From positions 184,001 through 248,000 of the forward strand of contig NW_019775780.1 of the NCBI RefSeq assembly GCF_001039355.2: 64,000 nucleotides of DNA. The letters run 5' to 3'. Source of the stretch: Lingula anatina (lineage: Eukaryota; Brachiopoda; Lingulata; Lingulida; Lingulidae). The notes under the pieces are model-generated. The model saw nothing but the letters and a program-made list of their open reading frames with translations, was not told the DNA's origin and did not search any database. Positions 1 through 9,940 of this stretch are shown here, piece after piece (the stretch's first letter is position 1; the number at the start of each line of letters is the position of its first letter). The position numbers and the translations under genes are program-made.

Positions 1-57
1 CAGGTGTTATCTGCGGCAACTGACCAAGAATTGTCTTTAAAGAAACTTAGGAAAAAG
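1..57 (+). CDS. LYAR: LYAR C-terminal domain, penultimate coding exon (partial)
   Basis: Reading frame 1 is open from the window edge and gives a 19-residue peptide ending SLKKLRKK, followed by a donor site (AAG|gtaaaa at 58). Joined to the exon at 251 it resembles the end of LYAR, the cell growth-regulating nucleolar protein, whose C-terminal winged-helix region carries a KKLRKKVL motif. LYAR is a zinc-finger nucleolar protein tied to ribosome biogenesis and transcription control. The zinc fingers and the lysine-rich middle lie upstream of the window. Whether this exon begins at or before base 1 cannot be seen. The family call rests on about 61 residues recalled against the human protein. 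Confidence 0.7.
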
Positions 58-250
58 GTAAAATTGTTCTTCAGTTTCAGTGTTAAAACATAAATTTACA
101 ACTCCTGTTAGTCAAATTAGTAAAGGTATAGCTGCTTTATGTGTTATGTTAATTGTAATTGCTTTTTATAGGTAGTTTAAAGCAGTTTTTATTTAAGTTA
201 TACACTTGTGTGCAATTTTCTAGACACTTTATTCAAATGTCGTATTTTAG

Positions 251-379
251 GTGCTGGCAGAATACTCCTCATATGACAATAATAAACCAGAGGACAGAAT
301 TCTGGCAAAGTTTGAGAAGAAAGTACGAAAAAATCCAAGACTGAAGATGCTTCAAGACAGAGTGAAATTAGTGTCTTGA
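251..379 (+). CDS. LYAR: LYAR C-terminal domain, last coding exon
   Basis: The acceptor is ttttag|gtg at 249-250. The frame is phase 0 with the previous exon and encodes 42 residues, beginning VLAEY and ending QDRVKLVS, with TGA at 377-379. The order KKLRKKVL, then an acidic stretch, then a KFEKKVRKNP block and a terminal DRVKLV matches the end of vertebrate LYAR (LKDKVKLVK). The gene therefore ends here, reading toward the Not gene about 4 kb away on the same strand. A 61-codon open frame over the same bases from 159 crosses the acceptor and is only a shadow. Confidence 0.72.
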   Translation: MLAEYSSYDNNKPEDRILAKFEKKVRKNPRLKMLQDRVKLVS

Positions 380-424
380 AGTTAGTAAACTTCTTTAAAA
401 AGTGGACAGAGAACTGTTTTTAAT

Positions 425-430
425 AATAAA
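425..430 (+). terminator. Poly(A) signal AATAAA of the LYAR-like gene
   Basis: A canonical AATAAA lies 46 nt after the stop codon, in AT-rich sequence followed by T-rich sequence. It would give a very short 3' UTR. Poly(A) signal hexamers occur by chance in AT-rich DNA, so the call rests on position. Confidence 0.5.
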
Positions 431-1236
431 TTGTGATGCTGCAGATTTTGCATTGTCTACAGTTCTAGTTTTCTCTCAGGTGATCTAGCATTTTCCTGGC
501 ATATTTTGAAATAGCAGGATCTTGAACCTTTGAAATAGTGATAATAACCAGTGTTTGACAAATTTTATTTATTGTAAAAGTAAGAAAAAATAATAATTTT
601 AATACACCCTATATTGAGTTGAATTAATTCATGTATTTCAAGAATCGGACGATTATATGGTGCTTATTGTTTCTACATCGTAAAACACTGAAATAAATCT
701 ACTTAGATCTATGATGCAAAACCAAATTTTACATGTAGATATTTGTGCTGTTTGACGCTAATTTGGAAAAAAAAACACACGTTATAAAGGAATCTTACTG
801 TACTCCTGAAGAGGAAATTGATTTCTTCGATATGTCAAAAGCTGGTGCAGTGCCGTGTAAACTAAAGCACAGCTAACACAATCAGGATTTCATCTGGGAT
901 CCATTAAATAAATGTTACAAGCTCTAACAAAAAGGATTGGAATTATTATTTACGATTAAATCAGTTATTATTATTTGTATGTGGGTGCAATAGATAATCC
1001 ATTGGACACTTATTTCCCTAACCGTCTGAGATACCCCCTTCTCCCTCAGAACGAGAGAAAATCAATTTTTTCAATATCTGTGCCCTACATATGTAGTTAA
1101 ATTGTCCTCGTCTTCTGTTTCATATCTGCTTAGCAAAGTGTGACAAATATCGTACCCCTACACTCCTGCTTGGCAACACCATAATCTTTGGCATCTTCGA
1201 GGACTAACTTAGATACATTTGGCTAAACTGGGGACA

Positions 1237-1238
1237 AT

Positions 1239-1269
<31 letters not shown>

Positions 1270-1272
1270 TTT
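1237..1272. repeat. (ATTT)9 microsatellite
   Basis: Nine perfect tandem ATTT units. Confidence 0.95.
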
Positions 1273-3408
1273 TCTGATCCTTGAATGTACCCCCTTTCAT
1301 TCTTTTTATCAGTATGCAAATTTACATGGAAGTGATTTAATTGTTGTTGTGACTCCTGTCACCACCGTGTTGTGTCGCTACATACATAGAACAAGTGCAC
1401 GCAATCAAAAACAGATTTTTATTGTAAATGAATGCATTCAACCTTCCTGTTTTGCTGGTTTGGCTCATATCGATGGTCAGTCTTTGACGTCAGAACTCAT
1501 GTAATCACTTATTTTTGGCTAATCATCAGTTGTAATTGTGCCGATGCGTTATTGCTTTATTATAATACCCCATTATGAACATTATAATAGACTGATTAGT
1601 TGATAAAGCGACTAAAACAAAAGGAAGAGGGAGGTAAAACAAACCGATGGGCAACGCACGTGCGTTTGGCTATTATAATCTCTCAGTGGTGGTAAGATCA
1701 ATATTCAATCTATATTCCTAAATGCCGTTTCAATTCATTTCTGTTCACTGTGCTGTACCTCACAGTGTTTAAACTACCCCCAAAGTTTATTAGATTTCGA
1801 TTGAAAAAGCATAATTACTCCCATTGCTACCAACACTGATTGCCTGCGTAAGCATTAGACGCCGGACGCCTTGAGATCATTTCATTTTGATCGGAGTTAA
1901 TTTCTTTTAAATGTCATTCAAAGTATAAGCAGTTATACTTTGGGAAGTCAAAATGCGTTGACAAGATAGAATAGATATTGCATACATTTACTTTAATATT
2001 TTTCTTATCCTTAGATATATTCTAATAATTGATTTGATTGTATTGCGACGCTGATATATTTTTATATTTTTTCTGGTAGTGTATAATGGGGAAAATACCA
2101 CACTAGCGCTAGAGGTTTTTGTTATTTTCATTTAAAATTCACTATTTTTCATAAAACGGTAGTAGGGCAAATTTACTTGTACTTGTATATTTTATATTAA
2201 CGGGAAAAAATCGAACATGTGCGTGACAGTTAGTGATTTTTTACTTCATATTTCTTTCTCTTCAACTTGCGCTTGCTAGCGACCACGCTATTTCTTTGTT
2301 TTCGCGGCGCCTTATAAATCTGAACTGTCAACTTCTTTGTGTAATGATGTCCAAATAAAGGACCCCATCAACTGTTATTGAGAACTATTAGAAGGCTATG
2401 AAGGCGATTTGTACAATAGTGAGAAAAATTAAGCGGGTTCCTGAAACAATTAATAGGAAAAGTTACCCGTTTTAAAGGTCATCAATCCTGCCTGAGCCTG
2501 TTATTATACGTCTGATGAACGCCGGGTTCCAATAATTAAACGGCCATTAATCACAAAGAAATCGTAATTACTCGGAATTAATAGAAGATGAATTTATCTA
2601 TTATTCATTGAAGGAAGAACACAACATTTGTTAACCTTCTCAGAAATAGATAGCGATATTGTCTGAATCTATCGCTTGAATTTTTTCGTTCGAAATGCGG
2701 CTATAATCGTGATCCCGGGCGAGAGCAGTAGTGCCTGACTTCCGTCGCTCTTCTCTTTAGTTGCCTCAGTCTACTTCGTTTTATTCAAACTTATCGAGGC
2801 ATTCAAATCCCCCTTTTTTTCGAAAATGAACACTCAGTTAATTTGACGGAATTATTGTGGTGAACGACCTTTTATTCAACAAAGACAGTACTACTGTTTT
2901 TGGAACCAGGGCCAAACCTTTCACCTTCCACCGCACGTAGGTATGATCTCTTTGATCAGGTATTTCAGTGTAAATTACGCTGTACATGTTTAATCAGTTT
3001 AAAACAACTAATCTTCTAAGTAGATGGTAGGCTCCTCCTTTGATTAGCCTTGTTATTGTGTACATTGACTCACCTTGAATAGGTAATAACCACAACACCT
3101 CGTTGACTTCACCGTTAAACGGATTAAGGGGTTCTCCAACTTAAAGACAAACTGTGGAACCCAATCATCGCTACCAAAATATGGCTGCGGTTTTCTCGAA
3201 AGTCATCATCTTTAGGTGCGGTGCTTTTTGACCAGAGGACTGTAAAATTGCAATTCTTAAATATTATTGTTATGCGAGTTATTACACACCGATTACCCGG
3301 CAAATGTTTACTACTTTTTGTTTACTACAATCAGTGCCGCCGGTGAAGTATTTGCTTTTCGTCTGAATTTCGCATATTGTGAGAAAAGCAATCTTTACTA
3401 ACTTTTGA

Positions 3409-3435
3409 TTTTTTTTTTTTTTTTTTTTTTTTTTT
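3409..3435. repeat. Poly-T tract, 27 bases
   Basis: Uninterrupted run of T. On the minus strand it would be an A tail, but no retroposed body with target-site duplication was recognised beside it. Confidence 0.9.
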
Positions 3436-4298
3436 GTTACTTGCAAGTAAGCATCCTATTATTTACAATAATGCATCCTGTTTTATCTGTATTTCTCCTA
3501 AATTCTCTTTTTCATCTATCAAATTTTTGCACACTGAAAAATATGTTTAATAATTCACGTGCATACTAATAATTTATTTTTCAACATCTTTAATGCAATG
3601 TGCTTCTTATAATCGTGTTTGCCCATTTGCTTAATCTTATGATGAGACCATATCTGAGTAATATATCTGAAAAAAAATACGGCTCTTTGACATTATTTTT
3701 TTTCAGGTTTATTTCCGTCGTGCCGTCTACTACATGGATAACATATGCTTGCAGCTCTAACAAAATGCCTCCTAAAATCACACATTTGTGGGAAGAGATA
3801 AAACATGTGCACTTAAAATTATTTTTTCCAAATAAAATGCACCACTGAAAAGGTTTTTCAGATTGAAAACTACTTTGCTTTACTTCAACACATCTTTACA
3901 TTCTGTTTAAAATTAACGCCAAAATTTGATGATAGTGTATAGCGAATATTTTCACATTCACATTACTTTAACTAATTCATCCTATGTCAGTCTTTAAACT
4001 GCAGAATCTGTCTTACTAGTAATGATCACTTAACACCAATTTCAGCCCACAAAAAGACCCTAACTTCGTCCTAAACCAGTCCAGACTTGGGGAGATCTCC
4101 GGGGAGGTAAGTTCCTAATTAGGACAATAAAAGGATTGTGACTTAACACTTTGTAGTAAAATGGGCATTGACCCAATTTTATCAATATTTATCGAACATC
4201 CACCTTAATGAGACCCCCCTCGCTCTTAATGAATACTGTTAGATGGCCTGTGATTGGTCAAGTCGTGCCAGCATTGTTGCTCGCATTCCGCCAACCTG

Positions 4299-4306
4299 TA
4301 TAAAAG
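4299..4306 (+). promoter_or_regulatory. TATA box of Not copy 1
   Basis: TATAAAAG lies 142 bases before the ATG. Candidate initiators follow 32-36 bases downstream (cATTC at 4331, TCATTC at 4333-4338), which is the usual spacing. An inverted CCAAT box (gATTGG) sits about 50 bases upstream near 4253. The 5' UTR would be about 105-110 nt. Developmental homeobox genes with sharp, tissue-restricted expression often use TATA promoters. Confidence 0.65.
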
Positions 4307-4440
4307 GAGGGCCATTGAAGGAGTGTGTACATTCATTCCGCAACTTGCACAGCTCGCTGTACCTGAATCTAATCAGCAGTCGGCAGTGACTTCAACTTCC
4401 TAGTGACTTTGACTGAGAAGATCATCAACGACAAGAAAAG

Positions 4441-4765
4441 ATGCAGAACCAGATTCACCTCCCGATCAGCGCTCTCCAGCAGAACCCAATGTTCCAGATG
4501 GCCCTGGCCAATGCCTTCCCCGCTGGTTTCAACGTCCTAGGCCAGCCGCAACTGCACCCCGCTTTCCTGCACTCACCGTACGCGGCCAACCAGCTCAGCT
4601 ACCGCCCCAGCAAGGCCAGCAAGTCCTTCATGATTGACGCCATCCTGGGAAGAGATGGGGAAAAAGAAAACACAAGACCAGAAAGTGACCTGAGAGTGGA
4701 CAGCGTCCACCCTTACCTGTCCTCAGCACACAATGGTTTCCGCAGTGCACTTAATCTTCCAAAAG
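4441..4765 (+). CDS. Not: Not copy 1, exon 1 (eh1 repressor motif)
   Basis: It encodes residues 1-108 plus the first base of codon 109. The donor is AAAG|gtaaat at 4766. Composition is GC-richer than the surroundings. Bases 4474-4646 are nearly identical at the nucleotide level to copy 2, with 2 differences in 173, while the start and end of the exon differ freely. No domain other than eh1 is recognised; the [17 protein letters not shown] stretch is a conserved hydrophobic segment shared with copy 2. Confidence 0.93.
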
Positions 4766-5906
4766 GTAAATATATCTTTTAATATGTATTTTTATTAGGG
4801 TTGAGGTAAAAATTCCGGGTTAAAATGTGTTGTGTCTGAATAAAAAAAACAGATATACCATGTTTTATAATTTTTCTAATTCAGCAACACCGAATATTTC
4901 ACCTATGAGAATTTTTTCAATATTACGATATTGATATTACTAAACGTGTCAAAAAGACGCTTAATAAAGGAAGCGACTTATGTGATTCCCCTGCTGTAAA
5001 AAAGGGAAAAACTTTAATTTTACATATTATCACAAAAAAAAAGAAAGAAAATAATAATAATACAAACTTACAAAATAAATACAGCTTTTGACACAGGTGT
5101 TGAAATCGATATATTCGATTGAATTTACTACCACCTGCAAGGAAGATCAGTTGGTCTAATGATGCCGTCAGGCCCTAATAAACCGATAGGTGTTGCGGCG
5201 CGTTCGATCATAAGTCAATGGTCCCGGAAAGGGTTGACTCCCCTGCGTGGTTTTGGTCGATAACATGACTCGTTCTCCCCCACTGCGAACAGATCGAAGT
5301 TCCGATCATATTTCTCTTTCAACATCACAAAGAACGAAATTATCCGTGAAAAGTCCTGACCACAATTTTGTCTGTTGATTGGTTACTCAATTTTACTTCA
5401 TCACTAATTGAGTCTACCTTGGCTTCATTACTAATGCTACTAGAGGTAATTGATTAGTATGAATTAAAGGTATTACATGGGCATTCCTTTTGAAATAAAA
5501 AGTATTTTCAATTACTGACTTTAGCCGAACATATTACTTATGTCACGTTTTCACTTCAGGTAAAGCCGATATGAAGTCTTCCGTATCCGAATGGAAACAG
5601 AACAAATCCAAGCGCGTCCGCACCATCTTCACCCCAGAGCAACTAGAGCGTCTGGAAGCAGAATTCGAAAAACAGCAATACATGGTCGGCTCCGAAAGAT
5701 CCTACCTGGCCGCGACGCTCAACCTCTCTGACGCCCAAGTAAAGGTGTGGTTCCAGAACCGCCGTATTAAATGGAGGAAGCAAAGCCTAGAGAAACAACA
5801 GCAGAGACTGAGACAGCTAGATCTCCTACACAGTGAAGAATCTGGCTGCGAATCCGAAGATGATGACAGTGCAAGTGACTGCGGCAGCATCGGCAGTGCT
5901 TACTAA
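4441..5906 (+). CDS. Not: Not/Noto family homeobox transcription factor, copy 1 (two exons, 223 aa)
   Basis: Coding exons 4441-4765 and 5560-5906 join in phase 1 through a 794-nt GT-AG intron into 223 residues. Residues 63-69 read FMIDAIL, an eh1-type motif (FxIxxIL) that binds Groucho/TLE co-repressors. Residues 125-184 are the homeodomain, with [16 protein letters not shown] at its start and WFQNRRIKW in helix 3 (W48, F49, Q50, N51, R53 present). An acidic, serine-rich tail with [14 protein letters not shown] follows. The [14 protein letters not shown] and EKQQYMVG segments are characteristic of Not, the notochord/organiser homeobox family (Xnot, floating head, NOTO). The protein should be a nuclear repressor of axial or endomesodermal genes. 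The start is the first ATG after a TATA box. The genomic partner is copy 2 at 22446-24014. Confidence 0.93.
4766..5559 (+). other. Not copy 1 intron
   Basis: GT-AG intron, phase 1. The 5' half (to about 5150) is simple AT-rich sequence. The 3' half (about 5175-5460) is complex and shares an ordered series of short blocks with the intron of copy 2, so it is a candidate enhancer (separate entry). Confidence 0.85.
5175..5456 (+). promoter_or_regulatory. Candidate intronic enhancer shared with Not copy 2
   Basis: Blocks found in the same order in both Not introns: CTAATAAACC (5175-5184), a TCCCGG...GACTCCCCT block (5222-5243), CCCCCACTG (5277-5285), TTACTCAATTT with a following CTAATTGAG (5383-5412), GGCTTCATTA (5421-5430) and AATTGATT (5448-5455). 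Offsets from the first block are about 47, 100, 208 and 246 here, against 59, 117, 226 and 263 in copy 2. TAAT cores suggest homeodomain input. Activity is inferred from conservation between the paralogues only. Confidence 0.6.
5560..5906 (+). CDS. Not: Not copy 1, exon 2 (homeodomain)
   Basis: The acceptor is cacttcag|gt at 5558-5559. The exon encodes residues 109-223 and stops at TAA 5904-5906. It holds the whole homeodomain without an internal intron, and the acidic tail. Against copy 2 the homeobox differs at about 30 nucleotide positions, nearly all synonymous. Amino-acid changes are confined to the helix 2 region ([10 protein letters not shown] here, [10 protein letters not shown] in copy 2). 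Confidence 0.94.
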
Positions 5907-6717
5907 ATATCACAGTTAAACATATAAACTTGAAGCAGATATGCTTTTGGAAACACCATTGACTTTCCATACTTCTTGACTGTGATAATTTCCAATATGT
6001 GGTGCCAATGTGGACTTGTAGCGATGTCGTCTCCCTTCGCAGTACCTTATCGTGCCATATCAAATAAGGTGTGTATTCTTCTGATATTCTTCCTTAAGTA
6101 CTTTTTCTGTCTGACTGCTATTTAAACATAAACATCTTATGAATTCACTATTAAAGTACTTTTGGTTAATTTTGTGATTAATCTTCCCTTACCAATGTAT
6201 AAGAGAAACCAGAAATGTTGGTAAAATTTTTGATATAAAGGCTTTCAAATCATGTAACTTAATTTTCTTTTCATTTCTCTTTACAGCCAGAAGATGTAGA
6301 CCATATGATAATCAATATCAGTGAAAAAATACCACAGAATGCCTAGAAATCCCTGGACTTAGCTGAAACTCGCTGATACGAAGAGTACCGAAAGCGAACT
6401 CCATTGAACTGTTAACGTGTAAACCAACACATGTTTATCTTAAAGCAAAAGTATTTTGCTAATGGAATTACGCAAGCTAAGAGTGGAACATTCTGCTTAA
6501 AAGGATACACGAAAGTTTAGAAATGTTTTTTGAAAAATGTTCATACGTCTCTCGTTACTATAATCCCTAGGAGGGTTCTACTATTGTAGTTAATAACAGA
6601 TGAGACATTGCGATTCCACGCAGAACTTCCTAAATGTTTAGAGCTAGTAAATGTTAAGCATGTCGTTACCTCTCATAATACTGATCGTTTTGATTAAGTT
6701 ATTTTATGTTAATATGA

Positions 6718-6723
6718 AATAAA
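6718..6723 (+). terminator. Poly(A) signal AATAAA of Not copy 1
   Basis: AATAAA lies 812 nt after the stop, followed by a GT-rich stretch (tgtgt, tggtgttgtt), which fits a downstream element. The 3' UTR would be about 830 nt. A strong acceptor-like site (ctctttacag at about 6277-6286) inside it raises the possibility of a 3' UTR intron, but no convincing donor pairs with it. Confidence 0.55.
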
Positions 6724-6739
6724 ATATGTGTAAAATGAT

Positions 6740-7474
6740 ATAGCTGGTGTTGTTAAATGTTTATGGTTGTGCGTTGAACTAATTGTCAGCTTGCAACAAA
6801 CAACCACGAAAAGGAAAATCTCTTCTGAATTTAAATTGAATAAAAATTAATTCGAAATACGGCTAGCAAAGGATACGATTAGTTTAGAAAATGGACATAG
6901 GTCCGTGTTTTGAATGAACCCCAAATTCCGCGCTGTTGTGTAAATTTGAAATTTGAAATGCAACGTAATATTAAGAAGTTAGTTATATCAGAAAATACCC
7001 TGTTGTTCGGATAAACATGAAAACAGTTCATACGATTCAAAACAACTGATCTGCGAGTACATGCATCTGCACGTTTCATAGAAGAAAGCCAAAGGCACAT
7101 TGGACGTTCGGGATGGCTCCCTTTTATCAACACTTCACTCGTTTAGTATTGTCGTTGACCTAGGCTGAAATTCATGCCTATATCGTGTAATATAGTATAA
7201 TATAAGTCCTATTTTATTCTTGGTGTTTCAAGCTCATCACTTTATAATGGCGGGCCCTGCTTTTCTTTACTGGGTGACCTCAGCCCGGCAACCCCCATTA
7301 GTGAGGTGTGAAATAGGCGGAAAAAATGGCATTAAAGTTACGTTAATAACAACGCTTCTCCGACGAAAATTGAGATTTTACAATGATATTATCTCGTCTT
7401 ATCAGTGTTAGGATCACGCACACTTCAGTGTGGACTGGTCTACGGTGAAATTGCAAGGAACACAGTCATTAGTG
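6740..7474. other. Spacer between Not copy 1 and the duplicated segment
   Basis: No gene seen. Open frames at 6879-7133 (minus) and 7220-7411 (plus) have no family resemblance and no coding signature. Confidence 0.5.
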
Positions 7475-9213
7475 CCAAATCATCCGGCTGACACATGTCA
7501 TCGAGATTTAATTACGGCTCTCTTCCGTGCTTCCTGTATTAGGTATCTGATCTATCCGGAAATTATTAAAGTAACAATTTTGAAATGTCGTTGAACTTGG
7601 GTTTGTGAAGAGATTTGATGTGGGTGTGTTTGGGGAATGGAACATTATGGAAGATACTTTTCACATTGACAGCTTAATAAAACTACGAAAATGTACGGCA
7701 ATGTCAATGATAATATTGCATGTTTGTGAGTTTTCTTATTGCGTCGATTATTTCTGTTGGTTCTGAGCTTGAGACTGATTTCATAGTAATCATTGCCAAC
7801 TGAATGTAAAGGAGAAGAAATAAATGAAACCAGATGAAAAATATCTTCCTTTCATAAAAGAAAATATATTGTACAGAATGATCCTTGTAAGGTTTTTGTC
7901 ACTCACTGTTATGTTGTTTTTCCCCCAACCGAGTCGTTTTATTTGAATTTGTTATCTTTTTCATTCACTTTTTCTTCCCTATTTGTCCATTTATCATCCA
8001 TTTATTTGGGATTTGTAACCGAAATATAATCGGAAAAGCTGTTTTTTTCTGTTTTTTTTTCCTCGACCATCAAACAACAATTACGGTAATATTCAAAATC
8101 ATAAAAAATTGCAAAGCATAACGTATCAATCTCTGTGTAAACAAATTTCTTTTTATCTATTGTGGTATTATTATTGTGGTTTTAGCACCATAGACTGCAT
8201 GTATTATTTACAGAATATATTGTTAGGTAAAAGTCATCGCAAAAATGTACTTGTAACAAAATAATAGATCGATGGATGGCGAAAATCTGCCTGCGTAAGT
8301 TTCATTATTGAAATAAGAGCAACAGCCTGGATGGCAAACTGCATTATCAATCCACACACAACCATGGGTCTTTTCTCATCAGTGCAATTTCCCCGTGTCT
8401 TCACGAGTAGCACAATGATGTTAGTACCTAATTACAGTTACCAAAGGGAAGCCACCCCCGCCCAGAGGTGTGTTTAGATCTTATCAGTCGGGTCCCAGTG
8501 TGGGCATTCCGGTCATTGTAGCACACACAATGCCTCCCCATTCCTCTCCGCTATTAAACCACGCAAGGTGAATGAGGCAATTTTTCTCAAGTTTGTTTTC
8601 AATTACTTATCAGTCCTAAGGGGTGGAGAAAACGCCGCTCCAGACACATGATGAGGAAAATTAACTCATTGAAATCATTTCAATTAAATTAGCTGATAAT
8701 AATAGCAAACTTTATTAAAGTTATGGTGGTTGTATTGAAGCTGGGGGTATTAAGAGATATAATGACCGCTGGGTGGGTGAGCATCTTTAGGGAGGAGATA
8801 AGAATAACCGTGTGTAATGAACGGGAAAATTACCTCGCTCATTTCTTCACCTTGACAAGGGATGTCATCTTCATTTTCAGAGTGAGCAAAACCACGTGTG
8901 TGTCAAAGTGTGTCTTTCATACACGAAAACAGGTACTCGAATAGTTGATGGGATTATAACAGATAATATTTTAAGGCTCCCACGTTACTTGGTGTTGTTC
9001 ATTGTATGTGGGCATGGAACCATCATGAGAACTTTCACTGCTAGGAATTAGAGACAATGATAAATGGAAATGATCTGAGAAATGACATTAAATTATGAGT
9101 CTTAAATCGTTCCGACCTAATGGTCGTTCAGAAGTTACATACTAACTGATGTCATTTTTCCAGAGAAAACCACGCGCCTGCACACAAACAGGATTACACA
9201 CGCACGACTATCT
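7475..9213. repeat. Direct duplication, copy A (without SINE)
   Basis: From CCAAATCATCCGG at 7475 to GCACGACTATCT at about 9213 this segment matches 9286-11396 in the same orientation, with only scattered single-base differences (about 7-10 in the first 600 bases) and one 373-bp insertion in copy B. It does not contain a recognised gene; the 73-codon frame at 8723-8944 and its twin at 10946-11128 match only because the DNA is duplicated. It includes complex GC-richer sequence (about 8440-8660) that could be regulatory. Confidence 0.93.
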
Positions 9214-9285
9214 GTCTNTCGCAAACTCGAAAAGTCGCAAACTCTAAAAGTCGAAAAGTCGAAATATCCAATAGGGGCCACCATA
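9214..9285. other. Junction sequence between duplicated copies, with ambiguous base
   Basis: 72 bases found in neither copy. It contains an N at 9218 and repeated AAAAGTCG units (tcgAAAAGTCG, ctAAAAGTCG, gAAAAGTCG), followed by aataggggccaccata. It looks like a piece of a repeat or transposon end, or an assembly join. Confidence 0.7.
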
Positions 9286-9940
9286 CCAAATCATCCGGCT
9301 GACACATGTCATCGAGATTTAATTACGGCTCTCTTCCGTGCTTCCTGTATTAGGTATCTGATCTATCCGGAAATTATTAAAGTAACAATTTTGAAATGTC
9401 GTTGAACTTGGGTTTGTGAAGATATTTGATGTGGGTGTGTTTGGGGAATGGAAAATTATGGAAGATACTTTTCACATTGACAGCTTAATAAAACTACGAA
9501 AATGTACGGCAATGTCAATGATAATATTGCATGTTTGTGAGTTTTCTTATTGCGTCGATTATTTCTGTTGGTTCTGAGCTTGAGACTGATTTCATAGTAA
9601 TCATTGCCAACTAAATGTAAAGGAGAAGAAATAAATGAAACCAGATGAAAAGTATCTTCCTTTCATAAAAGAAAATATATTGTTCAGAATGATCCTTGTA
9701 AGGTTTTTGTCACTCACTGTTATGTTGTTTTTCCCCCAATCGAGTCGTTTTATATGAATTTGTGATCTTTTTCATTCACTTTTTCTTCCCTATTTGTCCA
9801 TTTATCATCCATTTATTTGGGATTTGTAACCGAAATATAATCGGAAAAGCTGTTTTTTTCTGTTTTTTTTTTTCTCGACCATCAAACAACAATTACGGTA
9901 ATATTCAATATCATAAAAAATTGCAAAGCATAACGTATCA

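Larger units (their letters stand above)
431..4298. other. Intergenic region between LYAR-like gene and Not copy 1
   Basis: No ORF here resembles a protein family; the longest open frames (about 60-80 codons, near 3600-3848) lack coding character. The stretch holds an ATTT microsatellite (1237-1272) and a poly-T run (3409-3435). The region from about 2270 to 3360 is less AT-rich and of high complexity with many TAAT/ATTA cores, as expected of developmental regulatory DNA. That reading is inference. The last 300 bases before the TATA box (about 4040-4298) are the likely proximal promoter of Not copy 1. Confidence 0.5.

Noticed and set aside
5702-6063. Minus-strand frames opposite the Not copy 1 homeobox
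   Set aside because: Antisense shadows of the constrained homeodomain coding sequence.
8723-8944. Conserved small protein, present again at 10946-11128
   Set aside because: The conservation is explained by the near-identical DNA duplication; the second copy has a different upstream frame, and no family resemblance is seen.
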